64,000 nucleotides of DNA. It comes from Podospora pseudoanserina (lineage: Eukaryota; Ascomycota; Sordariomycetes; Sordariales; Podosporaceae). The position numbers were made by a program, and so were the translations under genes. The notes beneath the pieces were generated by a model that saw only the letters and a list, made by a program, of their open reading frames with translations, made no database searches and was not told the origin of the DNA. The stretch lies in the NCBI RefSeq assembly GCF_035222485.1, contig NC_085923.1, forward strand, positions 3,224,001 through 3,288,000. The letters are read 5' to 3'. Position 1 is the first letter of the stretch, and each line of letters begins with the position of its first letter. Below are positions 11,330 to 20,840 of the stretch, piece by piece.

Positions 11330-12511
11330 GATGCTTGTGGCCGCCGAAGTGACCGCGTAACAAGAAATATCAGATGATTAGGTGTTTTGCCGAGTGACCG
11401 GAATGTTAGGGCACACGGTCTCGGGAAGAGGAACTTGAAGTGAGCGATATAGCAGAGAAACAGCTTACGACGCCATAGCGAGAAGAATTGTTAGGGAAGC
11501 CATTGAGCAAAAGAAGCTGCCTAGACAACGGGGGAAAGGTTGACCGAAGTGTGATAAACTAGCTTACCTAGGTAGGTAGGTATGTATTGTGCCCCTGCCT
11601 GGAATGGCCTGACCTAGGATTTAGACGAGTAATTTGCTGCAGCTGGGAAGCCAACTGCATTATAAAGTAACCATTAGGTGTTCCAACCAGGTCTGAAGAA
11701 TGCGGTGAAACGGCGGGAAAGGAACGGCCTTACCCGGACATACGCACTGTGTCGGAGGCATATTGTTATGGTATAGTGTTAATTGACAAAGTGCTGCACA
11801 GGAATAAAACCACTACGGCCCTGCAGGCCCAGAATACAACCACCATGGAGCAACCAGAATGATAGCCCCACATCTCTTTAGGCACAGTATATACTGTGAC
11901 ACATATTACATATCAACTGGGCGATGTGACTTATGTCCAGGTAACTACCTGCCTATAATCACTCTGGGCTGGATGGGAAAAAGGTTTAGGAAAGGTCCTG
12001 TCCCCTTGTACGATTGACCGAGCCAGGTTAGGTTTCCCGAGCCCAATAGGTAGGTACCTATCCAGCTGGTACCTAGCTCTTCGATCGAGTCTTTGCTACG
12101 GTGTGCCGGACCATTGTCAGGGTGCGCGCGAAATCCAGAGCTTGCGAAATGCTACCTAGGTGACTAAGGTAGGCATATTGATCGGTAGGCCATCATGTCG
12201 ACTTGACTTCAACGCTGACTGAATAACTAACCGAAGCAGAGAGGGGTGTTTAATACCAATTCATGGGTGATTTGAACTTGGCATGTAACTTAATATTGTC
12301 GTCTAGACAGAAGAGAAATACCCAAAAGAGCTTACCAGTGAGATATCACGAAGAACACATAATCCATCTGCGCCACTCACAAAAGCTTTGCCCTGGACAA
12401 CCCCAACGCCACATACACCACCCACCAGTTGCCAACCCAAGCCACTCAACCATACACTCAGCCCAGCCCAACCCCACTATACGATTCCAAGTCCCAAGTT
12501 AGCATTCCGTG
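11330..12511. other. Intergenic with GGTAGGTA tracts
   Basis: No coding signal. Repeated CCTAGGTAGGTAGGTAT-like tracts occur near 11568-11584, 12045-12060 and 12155-12170. Such tetranucleotide tracts also appear at 424 and 30138 and seem to be a genome-wide intergenic feature. Confidence 0.45.
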
Positions 12512-12582
12512 GGCGCGGTAGTATAGCGGTTAGTGCATTCCCGAGTTCGAGCGAAGACCCAGGTTGACTCCTGGCCCGGCCA
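12512..12582 (+). pseudogene. tRNA-like sequence, probably a degenerate tRNA
   Basis: The segment GGTAGTATAGCGGTTAGT matches the 5' third of fungal Asp/Gly-type tRNAs, and CCAGG-TTGACT-CCTGG resembles a T-arm with a 6-nt loop. The acceptor GGCGCGG pairs with CCCGGCC at only five of seven positions, and the anticodon arm does not form a proper 7-nt loop with T33. I read it as a decayed tRNA gene, although an unusual functional tRNA is not excluded. Confidence 0.35.
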
Positions 12583-12719
12583 CATAACGTCTGCTTGTTC
12601 TTCCAGCGTTGCATTTTTGTATTTTTCTTTTGCCCTAACACCACCTTGTCTGACTGTAACCATCTAATCTTATCCTATTCATTTGCTCTGTTCAGCCCTG
12701 CTTCAAGAAAAAGCTCCAC

Positions 12720-13729
12720 TTAGTCTTTGACAGCGAAGATCTTATAAGATCCTGTAAATCTTGTCAGCTACCGTGCTCTGGTCTCCTCTATACGCAAGAA
12801 TGCTAACTTACCAACGAACTCATTGAGATCTGTCCTCCCCATATCACTGCTATCGGTAGTGGCAGAAGAACAAGATGGCGTCGCTTTCTTGGCCTCATCC
12901 CCACCATCGCAAGCAGAAACAGCGGCAACAGGTCCACAACAATCCCCAGACTTTTTGGTCCCATCCTCGTTGGTGTCCAAATAGACATTCAGATCGGCCT
13001 GTGTATCCGTGATGACCGAGTCTTTGAACCCCGCCTCCCTGAACCAGTTCTGATAATCGGCAACCTCGGCAGCACCGGCAATACATCCAACGTACATGGC
13101 AACATCCTTTCTCAGCTGATCCGGTAGGGGCTTCTTGGCAAGAATGTCCGACACGGCAACCCTTCCACCGGGCTTCAGAAGACGGTACATCTCCTTGAAG
13201 ACAAGATTCTTCTCTTCGTATGGGACCAGGTTGATCACGCAGTTTGAGATGATGAGGTCGGCAGTAACGTCTGGGAGAGGGACAGAGGTGATATTGCCTT
13301 TGATGAAAGTGACGTTGGAGACCGAGCTGCCGCGGGAGGCCTTGATCTTTTCGGCGCGGGCGAGCATTTCCTAGCAACCTTGTCAGTGGTGTGTTCAGAG
13401 AACGCGGAAGTTGCCGGGTAAGAACGGACATCATTGATGTCTACGCCAATGGCTCTTCCACTGGAACCAATCTTTGTCGAGGCGAGGAAGATGTCGAAGC
13501 CCGCACCGCTGCCTAGGTCGATGACCGTCTCGCCCTCTTTGAGGCTGGTAATGGCAAGTGGATTGCCGCAACTGAGACCCAGGTTGGCGTCTTCGGGGAT
13601 GTTGGATAACTCGTCCTCGCTGTATCCGAATGACTTGGCCACACTCTCTCCGTACTTTGGGGCCGCCGTTCGAGAGGCACTGCTGTAGTGCTCCCGGACT
13701 TGGGCGTAGATCTGCTCGGTTGAATCCAT
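12720..13729 (-). CDS. Arsenite methyltransferase (AS3MT/ArsM family)
   Basis: Transfers methyl groups from S-adenosylmethionine to trivalent arsenic. Exons on the minus strand are 13729-13430, 13370-12812 and 12751-12720; introns of 59 and 60 nt; product 296 aa. The SAM-binding motif VIDLGSGAGFDIFLAS is at about 70-85. Three cysteines, C54 (LGLSCGNP), C144 (ISNCVINL) and C196 (YVGCIAGA), match in context and spacing the three As(III)-binding cysteines of AS3MT. An additional CC pair and a Ser/Thr/Cys-rich stretch lie toward the C-terminus, common in fungal members. The last exon encodes only the tail SYKIFAVKD. Head-to-head with a bZIP gene at 14170 across 440 bp. Confidence 0.93.
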
Positions 13730-14169
13730 GCTTGGATGTTCAATAGAAGTTCATAAAAGGCAGGTCGTGTAGGACAATCCAACAATATAGAGGCCGCTGT
13801 GAAGGCCAGACTACCTGGTGGTTCTGAGAAGTTGTTGTGCGAAACCTAAAGCTAGGATCAAAACCGGAGTCCTAGAAAAGGGTATTTATCTTTGTTGATC
13901 CCCACTCTTTACTAAGGCTGATTCTCGTGAGGTGCATCTGATGTGCTGCGTGTTGTCGAGGTTTGAGTGGTATGTCATTGAAAGTGGACCAGATCTGGTT
14001 AGCGCGAGGTCCACTAGATGACGCGCCAGCCCAATATGGAAAAGATTTGGTTTGTCACCAGAATCTTGCCCAGTGCTCTCCCGTCCTCACCAATTCCCTT
14101 CATCTGCCTCGTCTAGATCTGTACCAGCCTGGCTTCGCTCCCGATATTTGACCCTGATTGCCTGCAAAC
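13730..14169. promoter_or_regulatory. Bidirectional promoter, arsenite methyltransferase / bZIP
   Basis: This 440-bp gap separates divergent starts, so the two genes probably share control elements. I could not single out a bZIP-binding palindrome by eye. Confidence 0.45.
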
Positions 14170-14790
14170 ATGCCACGCCAGCCTACGTTTCAAAGCAGTA
14201 TCACCAAATTTTCAGCCAAACCTCCAGGTCACGACGCGGCGCGCCAGCGAGAGAACCAGCGACGTCATCGTGCCAGAGTCAAAGGGCGTATATGTGATTT
14301 GGAGGCCACATTGGCCAGTACCCAAAGCAAACTAGACGATGCGCTGAAGCAGATCGAGGAGCTCCATGCCGAAATCTCCCGACTACGTGCTCTCCAGCCT
14401 CCCACCCTCCAAGCCAACGAAACGTCAAGCTTGGTCACCTGGCACGCTGGCGTCGATTCATCAGACATCCAAGAGAGCCTTAATGATATCGACGATGTCC
14501 CAGAGCCGATGCCGGACAGTCCTATGCCGGCGTCACCCCAATCTACCGCCGCCATTGAAGATTCGAATAACGATGGCCCTCTTCTTCCCCCAACACATCC
14601 TGATGAATCAACCATTACCTGTCGTGACGCCTATGCTATAATAACGGACCGGAACATATCAGACTTAGACTCGGAGACGATGAACCAATGGCTTAAACCC
14701 GGATTTCGGCGAGCTGCAGTCCCTGGATCTGGCTGTCGGATCGAAACACATGTCTTGTTTGCCTTTATTGACCACATCACATCAACCTGA
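14170..14790 (+). CDS. Short bZIP transcription factor
   Basis: Single-exon frame of 206 aa starting MPRQPTFQSSITKF; the upstream in-frame TTG at 14158 is not used. A basic region with the motif RENQRRHRARVKGR at about residues 24-37 runs into a leucine-zipper/coiled coil (LEATLASTQSKLDDALKQI, then LHAEISRLRAL) at about 40-75. The middle is Pro/Ser/Asp-rich. The C-terminus WLKPGFRRAAVPGSGCR then FAFIDHI matches a recurring tail of fungal-specific bZIPs. It is divergent from the arsenite methyltransferase and might regulate it. That is inference from position only. Confidence 0.85.
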   Translation: MPRQPTFQSSITKFSAKPPGHDAARQRENQRRHRARVKGRICDLEATLASTQSKLDDALKQIEELHAEISRLRALQPPTLQANETSSLVTWHAGVDSSDIQESLNDIDDVPEPMPDSPMPASPQSTAAIEDSNNDGPLLPPTHPDESTITCRDAYAIITDRNISDLDSETMNQWLKPGFRRAAVPGSGCRIETHVLFAFIDHITST

Positions 14791-14963
14791 GACACGACTA
14801 CAAAAGAATGGTGTCAGTTCGAATCTCATAATTATGCACGACAATCACATGCCAGCCTGCAATTGGCCAACGAGCAGAAGCACCTGGGGTGGGGCTCAAC
14901 ATCAACCTTCAGAATTTACCTCGCGTGATCTTCCCGGTTGCACCGCATACAACAACTACCAGA

Positions 14964-15416
14964 ATGACACACTTCAACCCTCTAGGTCACATCTCTATCG
15001 GGGTGCGTGACTACGTTGTCTCCCGGGCCTTTTACACGGCGGTTCTGGCGCCTCTCGGCCTCCGACTCGTGTACGACAGCGGACCTGTTTCCGACCCATC
15101 CACCGGCAAAGTCCGAACACTTGGGTACGGCCCGGACGAAGAGCATGAGCTTCTCAACATCTTCGAGCACCGGGATGCCGCCACCCCGGGACCGGGGTTC
15201 CACATCGCCTTCAATGCGCCGACCAGACAAGCTGTCGTCGATTTTCATGCGAAAGCAATCGAGTTTGGGGGCACTGACAATGGGACACCTGGAGTGAGAG
15301 AGCACTATGGGAGGAATTATTTCGCTGCCTTTGTCGTTGATCCAGATGGTTGGAGGCTGGAAGCCGTTTGCAAGGTTCCCCGTGAGCAAGAAGAGCCTTC
15401 TGAGACAAGACGTTAG
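14964..15416 (+). CDS. VOC/glyoxalase-fold dioxygenase-like protein
   Basis: Single-exon frame of 150 aa from the ATG at 14964. HISIGVRDYVVSRAFYTAVL is the first beta-alpha-beta of the vicinal-oxygen-chelate fold, and NYFAAFVVDPDGWRLEAVC is the typical closing segment with the metal-ligand Glu in LEAVC. Candidate ligands are H in GHISI, H in GFHIAF and E in LEAVC. It lies on the same strand 173 bp after the bZIP. Bacterial ArsI carbon-arsenic lyases also have this fold, but the vicinal Cys pair of ArsI is absent here, so an arsenic role is not supported by motif. Related fungal proteins are mostly uncharacterised. Confidence 0.85.
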   Translation: MTHFNPLGHISIGVRDYVVSRAFYTAVLAPLGLRLVYDSGPVSDPSTGKVRTLGYGPDEEHELLNIFEHRDAATPGPGFHIAFNAPTRQAVVDFHAKAIEFGGTDNGTPGVREHYGRNYFAAFVVDPDGWRLEAVCKVPREQEEPSETRR

Positions 15417-16306
15417 ATGGGGTGGAAACACACCAGTCGTGCGATGCAGGACGGCGGATTACTAGTAGAAATGGCCATAACTGGGGCCAACACTGCTACT
15501 TGTTGTGTGTTCTACAGGTCACGTTTCTCCCACCTACCAGTCAGCCATCACGTCACCATCTGAACATTTGGTCCAGCTCTTCGCTTTCGGGCTTAATGGT
15601 ATCATTCAGGGGTTCCTATAAGCGACCGTTTAACCCGGACCGCCGGTATACGATCACTCGGTAGGCTGTTCCGAATTTTGCGGGAATCTGGGGTGAAGCG
15701 GATGGATTTCATTGGGGCGGATATCTGCCATGATTGCCGGACTGAGAAACCCACGATGCTACCACCCAAGACCCTGACGACGGTCCGATTAAGCTTTTTA
15801 CAATCAGCCACCAAAAGTACAATTGTTACCTTTTCCCGGTCGTTGACTTGTCATAATTGGACTCGGCAAATGGAAGCGGCTCTTGGAGCTATCACATTGG
15901 GAATGTGCGGATGATAGCAAGCGTACAAAAACGTACTGACAAGGATCAATTGGTGGAAATTCAGTTAACATCGTACTATCAAATCATATAGGACACTGGA
16001 GCACACGTTACCCGCGCTAATAGCATCATATGTGTCATATCTTGGATCTCGTAGGGCCGACTGGAATGTATCGAGCCGCAAGACCAGCATCCACAACGGC
16101 CCGGAACCATTCCGTGGCTAAGTAGATTGGGGCCGTGGTCCGAGAAAATCAACATCACGCCTCTCTCGAGGCGGGATGTTCAAAACTCTCGTCACGATGG
16201 CCCTTGTCAAGGTTATAAAACCAACGGCTTGTCTCCTAGCCCCAACACCTGTCCAGCAGGCAAGATCATCATCGCCACCGGCCCAAACCCCTCCCCAACC
16301 GCAACC
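15417..16306. other. Intergenic with glucanase promoter
   Basis: No supported gene. A TATA box (TATAAAA, 16214-16220) lies 87 bp before the glucanase ATG. C-rich pyrimidine tracts follow it, as in strongly expressed fungal genes. Confidence 0.5.
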
Positions 16307-17184
16307 ATGAAGGTCTCCACCCTCCTCTTCGCCGCGGCCAGCATGGCCCAAGCCTCCAGCCTCATCCCCCGCCAGCGAGCCTCCCTCTGCGAGCTCTACG
16401 CCTACTGGTCCGGCAACGGCTACGAGCTCCTCAACAACCTCTGGGGCAAAGACGCGGCCACCTCTGGCTCCCAGTGCACCTACCTCAACGGTGCCTCCAA
16501 CAACGGCATCTCGTGGTCCACAACCTGGACTTGGCAGGGCGCCCCCGACAACGTCAAGAGCTACCCTTACTCGGGCAGGCAGGTTGCCAAGGGGAGGAAG
16601 ATCAGCTCCATCAACAGGATGCCGACGAGCGTCACGTGGAGGTACGACAATGAGAATGTGAGGGCGAATGTGGCATATGATGTCTTCACGGCGGCGGATC
16701 CGGATCATCCTAATTACGGGGGGGATTATGAGTTGATGATTTGGTGAGTGCTTCTTCCCTGGACAGCTAATTGTTGGTGGGATCATGCTGACAAGAGGCG
16801 GGGGGCGATTGCGTAGGTTGGCGAGATATGGGAATGTTTATCCCATTGGTACCAAGGAGCGGACCGTCACCCTTGCTGGGAGGTCTTGGGACTTGTGGGT
16901 GGGGTGGAACGGGGCTATGAGGGTGTACAGCTTTGTTGTTCCCTCGGGGACGGTCAAGAGCTTTAGCGCTGATGTGAAGGAGTTCTTCCGGTATTTGGAG
17001 AGCAATTACCAGTACCCGTCCAGTCAGCAGAACTTGATTGGTGAGTCCTGCACTATCTCCACGGCGAGGGGTGATGATTGGTTTACTGACTTTTGCTTGT
17101 GTAGTGTACCAAGTCGGCACTGAGGCCTTTACTGGTGGTCCGGCGACTTTTACTGTCGATAACTTCTCTGCTGACTTGCAGTAG
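16307..17184 (+). CDS. Secreted GH12 endoglucanase / xyloglucanase
   Basis: Extracellular glycoside hydrolase family 12 enzyme acting on beta-1,4-glucan or xyloglucan. Exons are 16307-16743, 16817-17040 and 17105-17184, giving 246 aa, the usual family length. The signal peptide MKVSTLLFAAASMAQASS probably ends before LIPRQ. The nucleophile is E142 in YELMIWLARYG, split by the first intron. The acid/base is E227 in YQVGTEAFTGG, encoded in the last exon. NGAMRVYSFVV and the WSTTWTWQG strand are further family marks. There is no cellulose-binding module. The 5' exon is strongly C-ending in codon use. A TATA box sits 87 bp upstream. Confidence 0.95.
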
Positions 17185-17513
17185 CGTGACAGAGACATGT
17201 TCGGGGATTGATCGATTGCCGTAATGTCTCTTGTGGTGGTCATGTTTCTGGTTGGACAATGAAGGAATTATCATGATGCAAGGACATGTAGATATTGTAT
17301 CTAGGATAACATACTGTTTTATACGCACATATGGCGGGTTTATCTTGCAAATCAGAGCAGCCCATGTCAACCCAGACATACTCATAATCGTGGCCCGGCG
17401 GTGGACCAGCGATTCTTCCCATAAACAGCAAGCAGGAGAATGCCCAACAGGACCCAGATCCACCAAGGCCTTGACTTCTTTTCCTCTTGCTCAGGTGCCT
17501 CACTGGCTTCCGG

Positions 17514-18087
17514 TCAATGTTTAGTGCTTGTTGTTGATAATGATGGATGATGGACTCTAACCTTTCGGACTCTTTGGCGGTTGCCTGGCCTGCCTTGTGT
17601 AGCTCGTGGCTTGAGCTCTCGCACTCGCTGTTCGAGTGTTTGCCAGTGAAGTCGCCGGTTGCTGCGGTCATGGCCTGCACTGCTGGGGTGCACACTACTG
17701 AAGGGCTCGGGGCTGGTCTGCTCGCTATTGTCGTCTTTTTTCGGCTGCATCTCTCCCATCACGTACTCCATTTTATCCATCCCAAACATGATGTCCCCTT
17801 TCTCTGGCACCACAACGTTGATGGACGGTGCGCCGAACATGATCGAAGTCGTAACGTCTGGCTTCTCGATAAACACGGCGACGCTTGCTGCTGCGGTTGC
17901 TGTACCAGTAGCTGTCACCATTGCTGTACGGTGTGTGTTGGTGCCATCAGGTTGGCGCGCAGCGCTCCTCAATCGTGCATAATATCGACAGAACCTTGCA
18001 GTACGGGCACACTTGATTTGCATGGGGTAAGCACGTGAACGTCGCCGAGGCAAGACCTGCCAAGGCGAGAAGGTGATGGAGCCGCAT
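17514..18087 (-). CDS. Possible small secreted protein, gene model uncertain
   Basis: On the minus strand an ATG at 18087 opens a signal-peptide-like start, MRLHHLLALAGLASATFTCL, followed by cysteines in VCPYCKVLSILC and a stop after 46 aa. Another frame then stays open from 17970 to 17514 (FIEKPDVTTSIMFGAPSINV, then MDKMEYVMGEMQPKKDD), and a third from 17695 to 17240. A splice from 18057 (donor GTCTTG) to an acceptor at about 17970 would join the leader to the second frame without a stop, but the donor is weak. I cannot choose between a 46-aa Cys-rich product, a spliced product and no gene. Convergent with the glucanase. Confidence 0.25.
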
Positions 18088-18359
18088 CGTTTGCTTGTGA
18101 GTTGCGTTGTGCTGGAAGACGAGGGTCGGATGAAGTGGTTTGGGGAGCCGGAGTTGTTTGGTGGTGGGTGAAGACAGAGATCCGGATTTCCATTGTTTAG
18201 GTGGGCCACATCCTGCTGTGGAAAAAACGCTTTACCTTAGCAACAGCCTCGTGTGGCTTGAGGCTGTAACAGACAGCACGTTTGCTCCGCATTCTGCGAG
18301 ATTGAAGTTCTGTGGCTATCTTTCAAGGTACGCGTGGCTGGCAGCTCGTGGACCGCCAT

Positions 18360-19226
18360 TCAGACCTCCACAACCCTCTCAGGGTCGAAGCCTGGCGACA
18401 TGCCTTTACTGGCAACGAAACCGTACCCCTTTTGGTTCGTACACACTCTCTTCCCATCTACCGAAAAATCACAGTTAAAATGCGTATGCCCAAACGCCCA
18501 GAGCTTCACCCTGTCACTCCTCCAACACTTCTCACGGCTCAGGTCCGTCCTAAACGCACTCGCCACTGCCTCCCATCCCTTCACACGCTCATGCTGAGCA
18601 TCATTAGCCCTCCGATCCGTCGTTGGGCTGTGATGAGTGAAAATAACCACCTTCCTTTTCTTCCCCTCCTTCGCGTCCTCCTTCTCAATCTTCTTCACCT
18701 CTTTATTAAGCCAGTCTTTATCTGCCTCGTGCGCTTTATTATGGTCCTTCACGGTCCACCCTTTGATCCTATAAAAGTCATTCAACTTTCTCGTCACCTC
18801 GTCCTTGTACTTGGATGCCACATAAGAGTGGAGGGTACACCCCAGCACAGTCACAACCTCCCCTTCCTCACCCTTGATATCATATCTCGTCCTATCAAGC
18901 GGGACAAAGTCTCCCAGCTTCTCCCCTTCTTTCCTCCTCTGCTCCACCAAAACCGACATCTCCTCCAAAAACAAATTAACCTCCTCCCAAGAGGAGGAAT
19001 ATGGCTCGTGATTTCCCGCAACAAAAAACACAACTTTGAACTTGCCAAGTTGGATAAGAAGGAACTTCCTCAAAGCATCGCGTTGGGTTATCAGGCCGAT
19101 GTCGCCGAGCAGGGCGAGGTAAGGCGCGCGGGGTTCAACGTGGAAGGCAGAATAGCCATGCTCTGCGAATTGCTCGGCGGGTGAGACCTCCAGGTGCAAG
19201 TCGGACAGGATTTGGAATTTGGCCAT
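18360..19226 (-). CDS. Calcineurin-like metallophosphoesterase
   Basis: Single-exon frame of 288 aa with the full set of metallophosphoesterase motifs in order: SDLHLE (DxH) at 8-13, LLGDIG at about 39-44, VAGNHEPY at about 69-76, FTHHSP at about 196-201 and FGHTHFN (GHxH) at about 241-247. It belongs to the simple fungal Ser/Thr-phosphatase-superfamily proteins, and its substrate is unknown. There is no signal peptide. A Lys/Glu-rich insert (KKIEKEDAKEGKKRK) precedes the HHSP motif. A 290-aa frame on the opposite strand is a shadow. Confidence 0.93.
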   Translation of the reverse strand: MAKFQILSDLHLEVSPAEQFAEHGYSAFHVEPRAPYLALLGDIGLITQRDALRKFLLIQLGKFKVVFFVAGNHEPYSSSWEEVNLFLEEMSVLVEQRRKEGEKLGDFVPLDRTRYDIKGEEGEVVTVLGCTLHSYVASKYKDEVTRKLNDFYRIKGWTVKDHNKAHEADKDWLNKEVKKIEKEDAKEGKKRKVVIFTHHSPTTDRRANDAQHERVKGWEAVASAFRTDLSREKCWRSDRVKLWAFGHTHFNCDFSVDGKRVCTNQKGYGFVASKGMSPGFDPERVVEV

Positions 19227-20524
19227 GTTGATGTTGATGGGGGGTTGTTGGGCACTGGAGGAGGATGATGAGAGCTGCGGTGGTTGGAAGACCTCTCTTG
19301 GCTAAAGCAGACTGCCCCGCCCCACGTGGACGGGACGCCAAGAGCTGTGCTTGCACGGTATGGCCTGTCTCCACAGGGACCTTGTCGCCGTGGAAAAGGA
19401 GGTCATGATGTTGGGTTGGTTTATCCGTTATTGCGATGTTAGTGGGGGTTGTTTTCAGCGGTGTATGAATGAGAGAGGAAGGAAAATAGAAACTCTCATG
19501 GTGGGTTCAAATTCTTTTGGGTTGCGAACAAATCGATCGATCCAATGTTGGTACCTACCTGACAAGAGAGACTGTTGGCTCAACCATTACCCACTTCTCA
19601 ATCAAACCGTGAAGTGCGTTACATAAAAGAGGAAAGAAGCATCTTCCATGAAACCCTGGAATTTGAATTTTCATATCAAAATTGTGATACTTGCGCCACA
19701 GAAGCCCACGGTCAAGTTCCCCACCGTAACTTCCACAATACCTTACTTCTCGTTCGGTCCCAAACGCTCACTCATCACACCCATCTCATTATCTAGGCGA
19801 TTGAACCCCTCGGATCCTCACAATGGCTCGGCACTCCTGACTCAAGATTCATATCCCGGAGTCGGATTGGAACCGACCACCTATTCGTCCGTGTGTCCTA
19901 TCGGAATACCACTAGCAATTACCCCCCTTTCTTCAGTGGGCCCCTGTCACCATTGTTATTGAAAATCGATCTAAACCTTGTATTGACTCTGGCAGGGCTT
20001 TATGGAACAAGCATGGTACTCTTTAATGGCAATTGCATCTTCCTTTGTGTTGGAGCGGGTGGTGAAAGTCTGTCGACAGTACGGGGCATGGAAGGCGAAG
20101 ATGCAAAGGAGGACGTGAGACATCAATCAAGGCACATGAATGCCATGCAAGCAGACCATTTCTAGGGTATTTACCTTATCAAATAACTTAAGGTACCAGT
20201 GAACTCTTATTTTCCGAATCTGCCTGGTGAGGATGGCCGTCTCCGTGCCTGCATCGAATCAGACAATGGCGCTGTCTCAGAAAATGATGTAATGCATCAC
20301 CCAAATTGATCGCTACAGCTCCCAAGCTAACGGGAGATCGGATTGACGCACAGCTTTGTCAGAGACATGTGCATCAAAGATCAAAGATCACTATTTATCA
20401 CATTAAAATCCCACTCCTCCCGCGTGTCGGTCGACGGGGTCTAGCAATCACCATATCTCAACAGCTTCCTTCAGTTTGTCTTCAACCAACAACATCGGAA
20501 CCAATAATCATCTCTACACAAATC
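19227..20524. other. Intergenic
   Basis: No supported gene. A T-arm-like element at about 19857-19880 (minus strand) was examined and not accepted as a tRNA. The last 60 bp are A/C-rich and look like the leader of the next gene. Confidence 0.45.
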
Positions 20525-20840
20525 ATGCCAAGCAGCAAAGGAAAACCCACAGACCCACAGCTTCGAGAGGAACTCAAGGAAGGTGGGTACTGGTCCAATC
20601 AATGCACCAACACTCTTAAAGAAGAAATGCTGACCATTATCCACAGAAATCAAGCAAGAACCCAATAAATCCGGCGATGGAAAGGGACAGTGGGCAGCAT
20701 GGAAAGGGATGAAACTGGCTAAAGAGTACGAAAAGGCAGGCGGTGGGTATGAAAATGAGCCTGGCTCCAAAAATGAGCCCAAGTCTGGGACGCCAGTTGC
20801 GAAAAGTGAGAAGAAGAAGAACGAAGAGATGGAAGAGTAA
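20525..20840 (+). CDS. Small hydrophilic conserved fungal protein
   Basis: Exons 20525-20582 and 20647-20840 join across a 64-nt intron (GTGGGT ... CACAG, with a TGCTGAC branch point) to give 83 aa. The start is MPSSKGKPTDPQLREELKEE and the core is GKGQWAAWKGMKLAKEYEK, followed by NEPGSKNEPKSG. This Lys/Glu-rich sequence resembles a widespread uncharacterised fungal family of about 80-90 aa. There is no membrane segment or signal. The splice is strongly supported because the two exon frames make one continuous protein of that family's form. Function unknown. Confidence 0.8.

Noticed and set aside
16118-16786. 222-aa minus-strand frame opposite the GH12 gene
   Set aside because: Shadow of strongly C-ending codons in the glucanase; no start context or domain.
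18312-19184. 290-aa open frame on the plus strand
   Set aside because: Antisense to the metallophosphoesterase, which has all catalytic motifs; the frame is a codon-bias shadow.
19850-19935. Minus-strand tRNA-like T arm (GTCGG-TTCCAAT-CCGAC)
   Set aside because: No acceptor stem pairs with the following 7 bases, and no anticodon arm with T33 can be formed.
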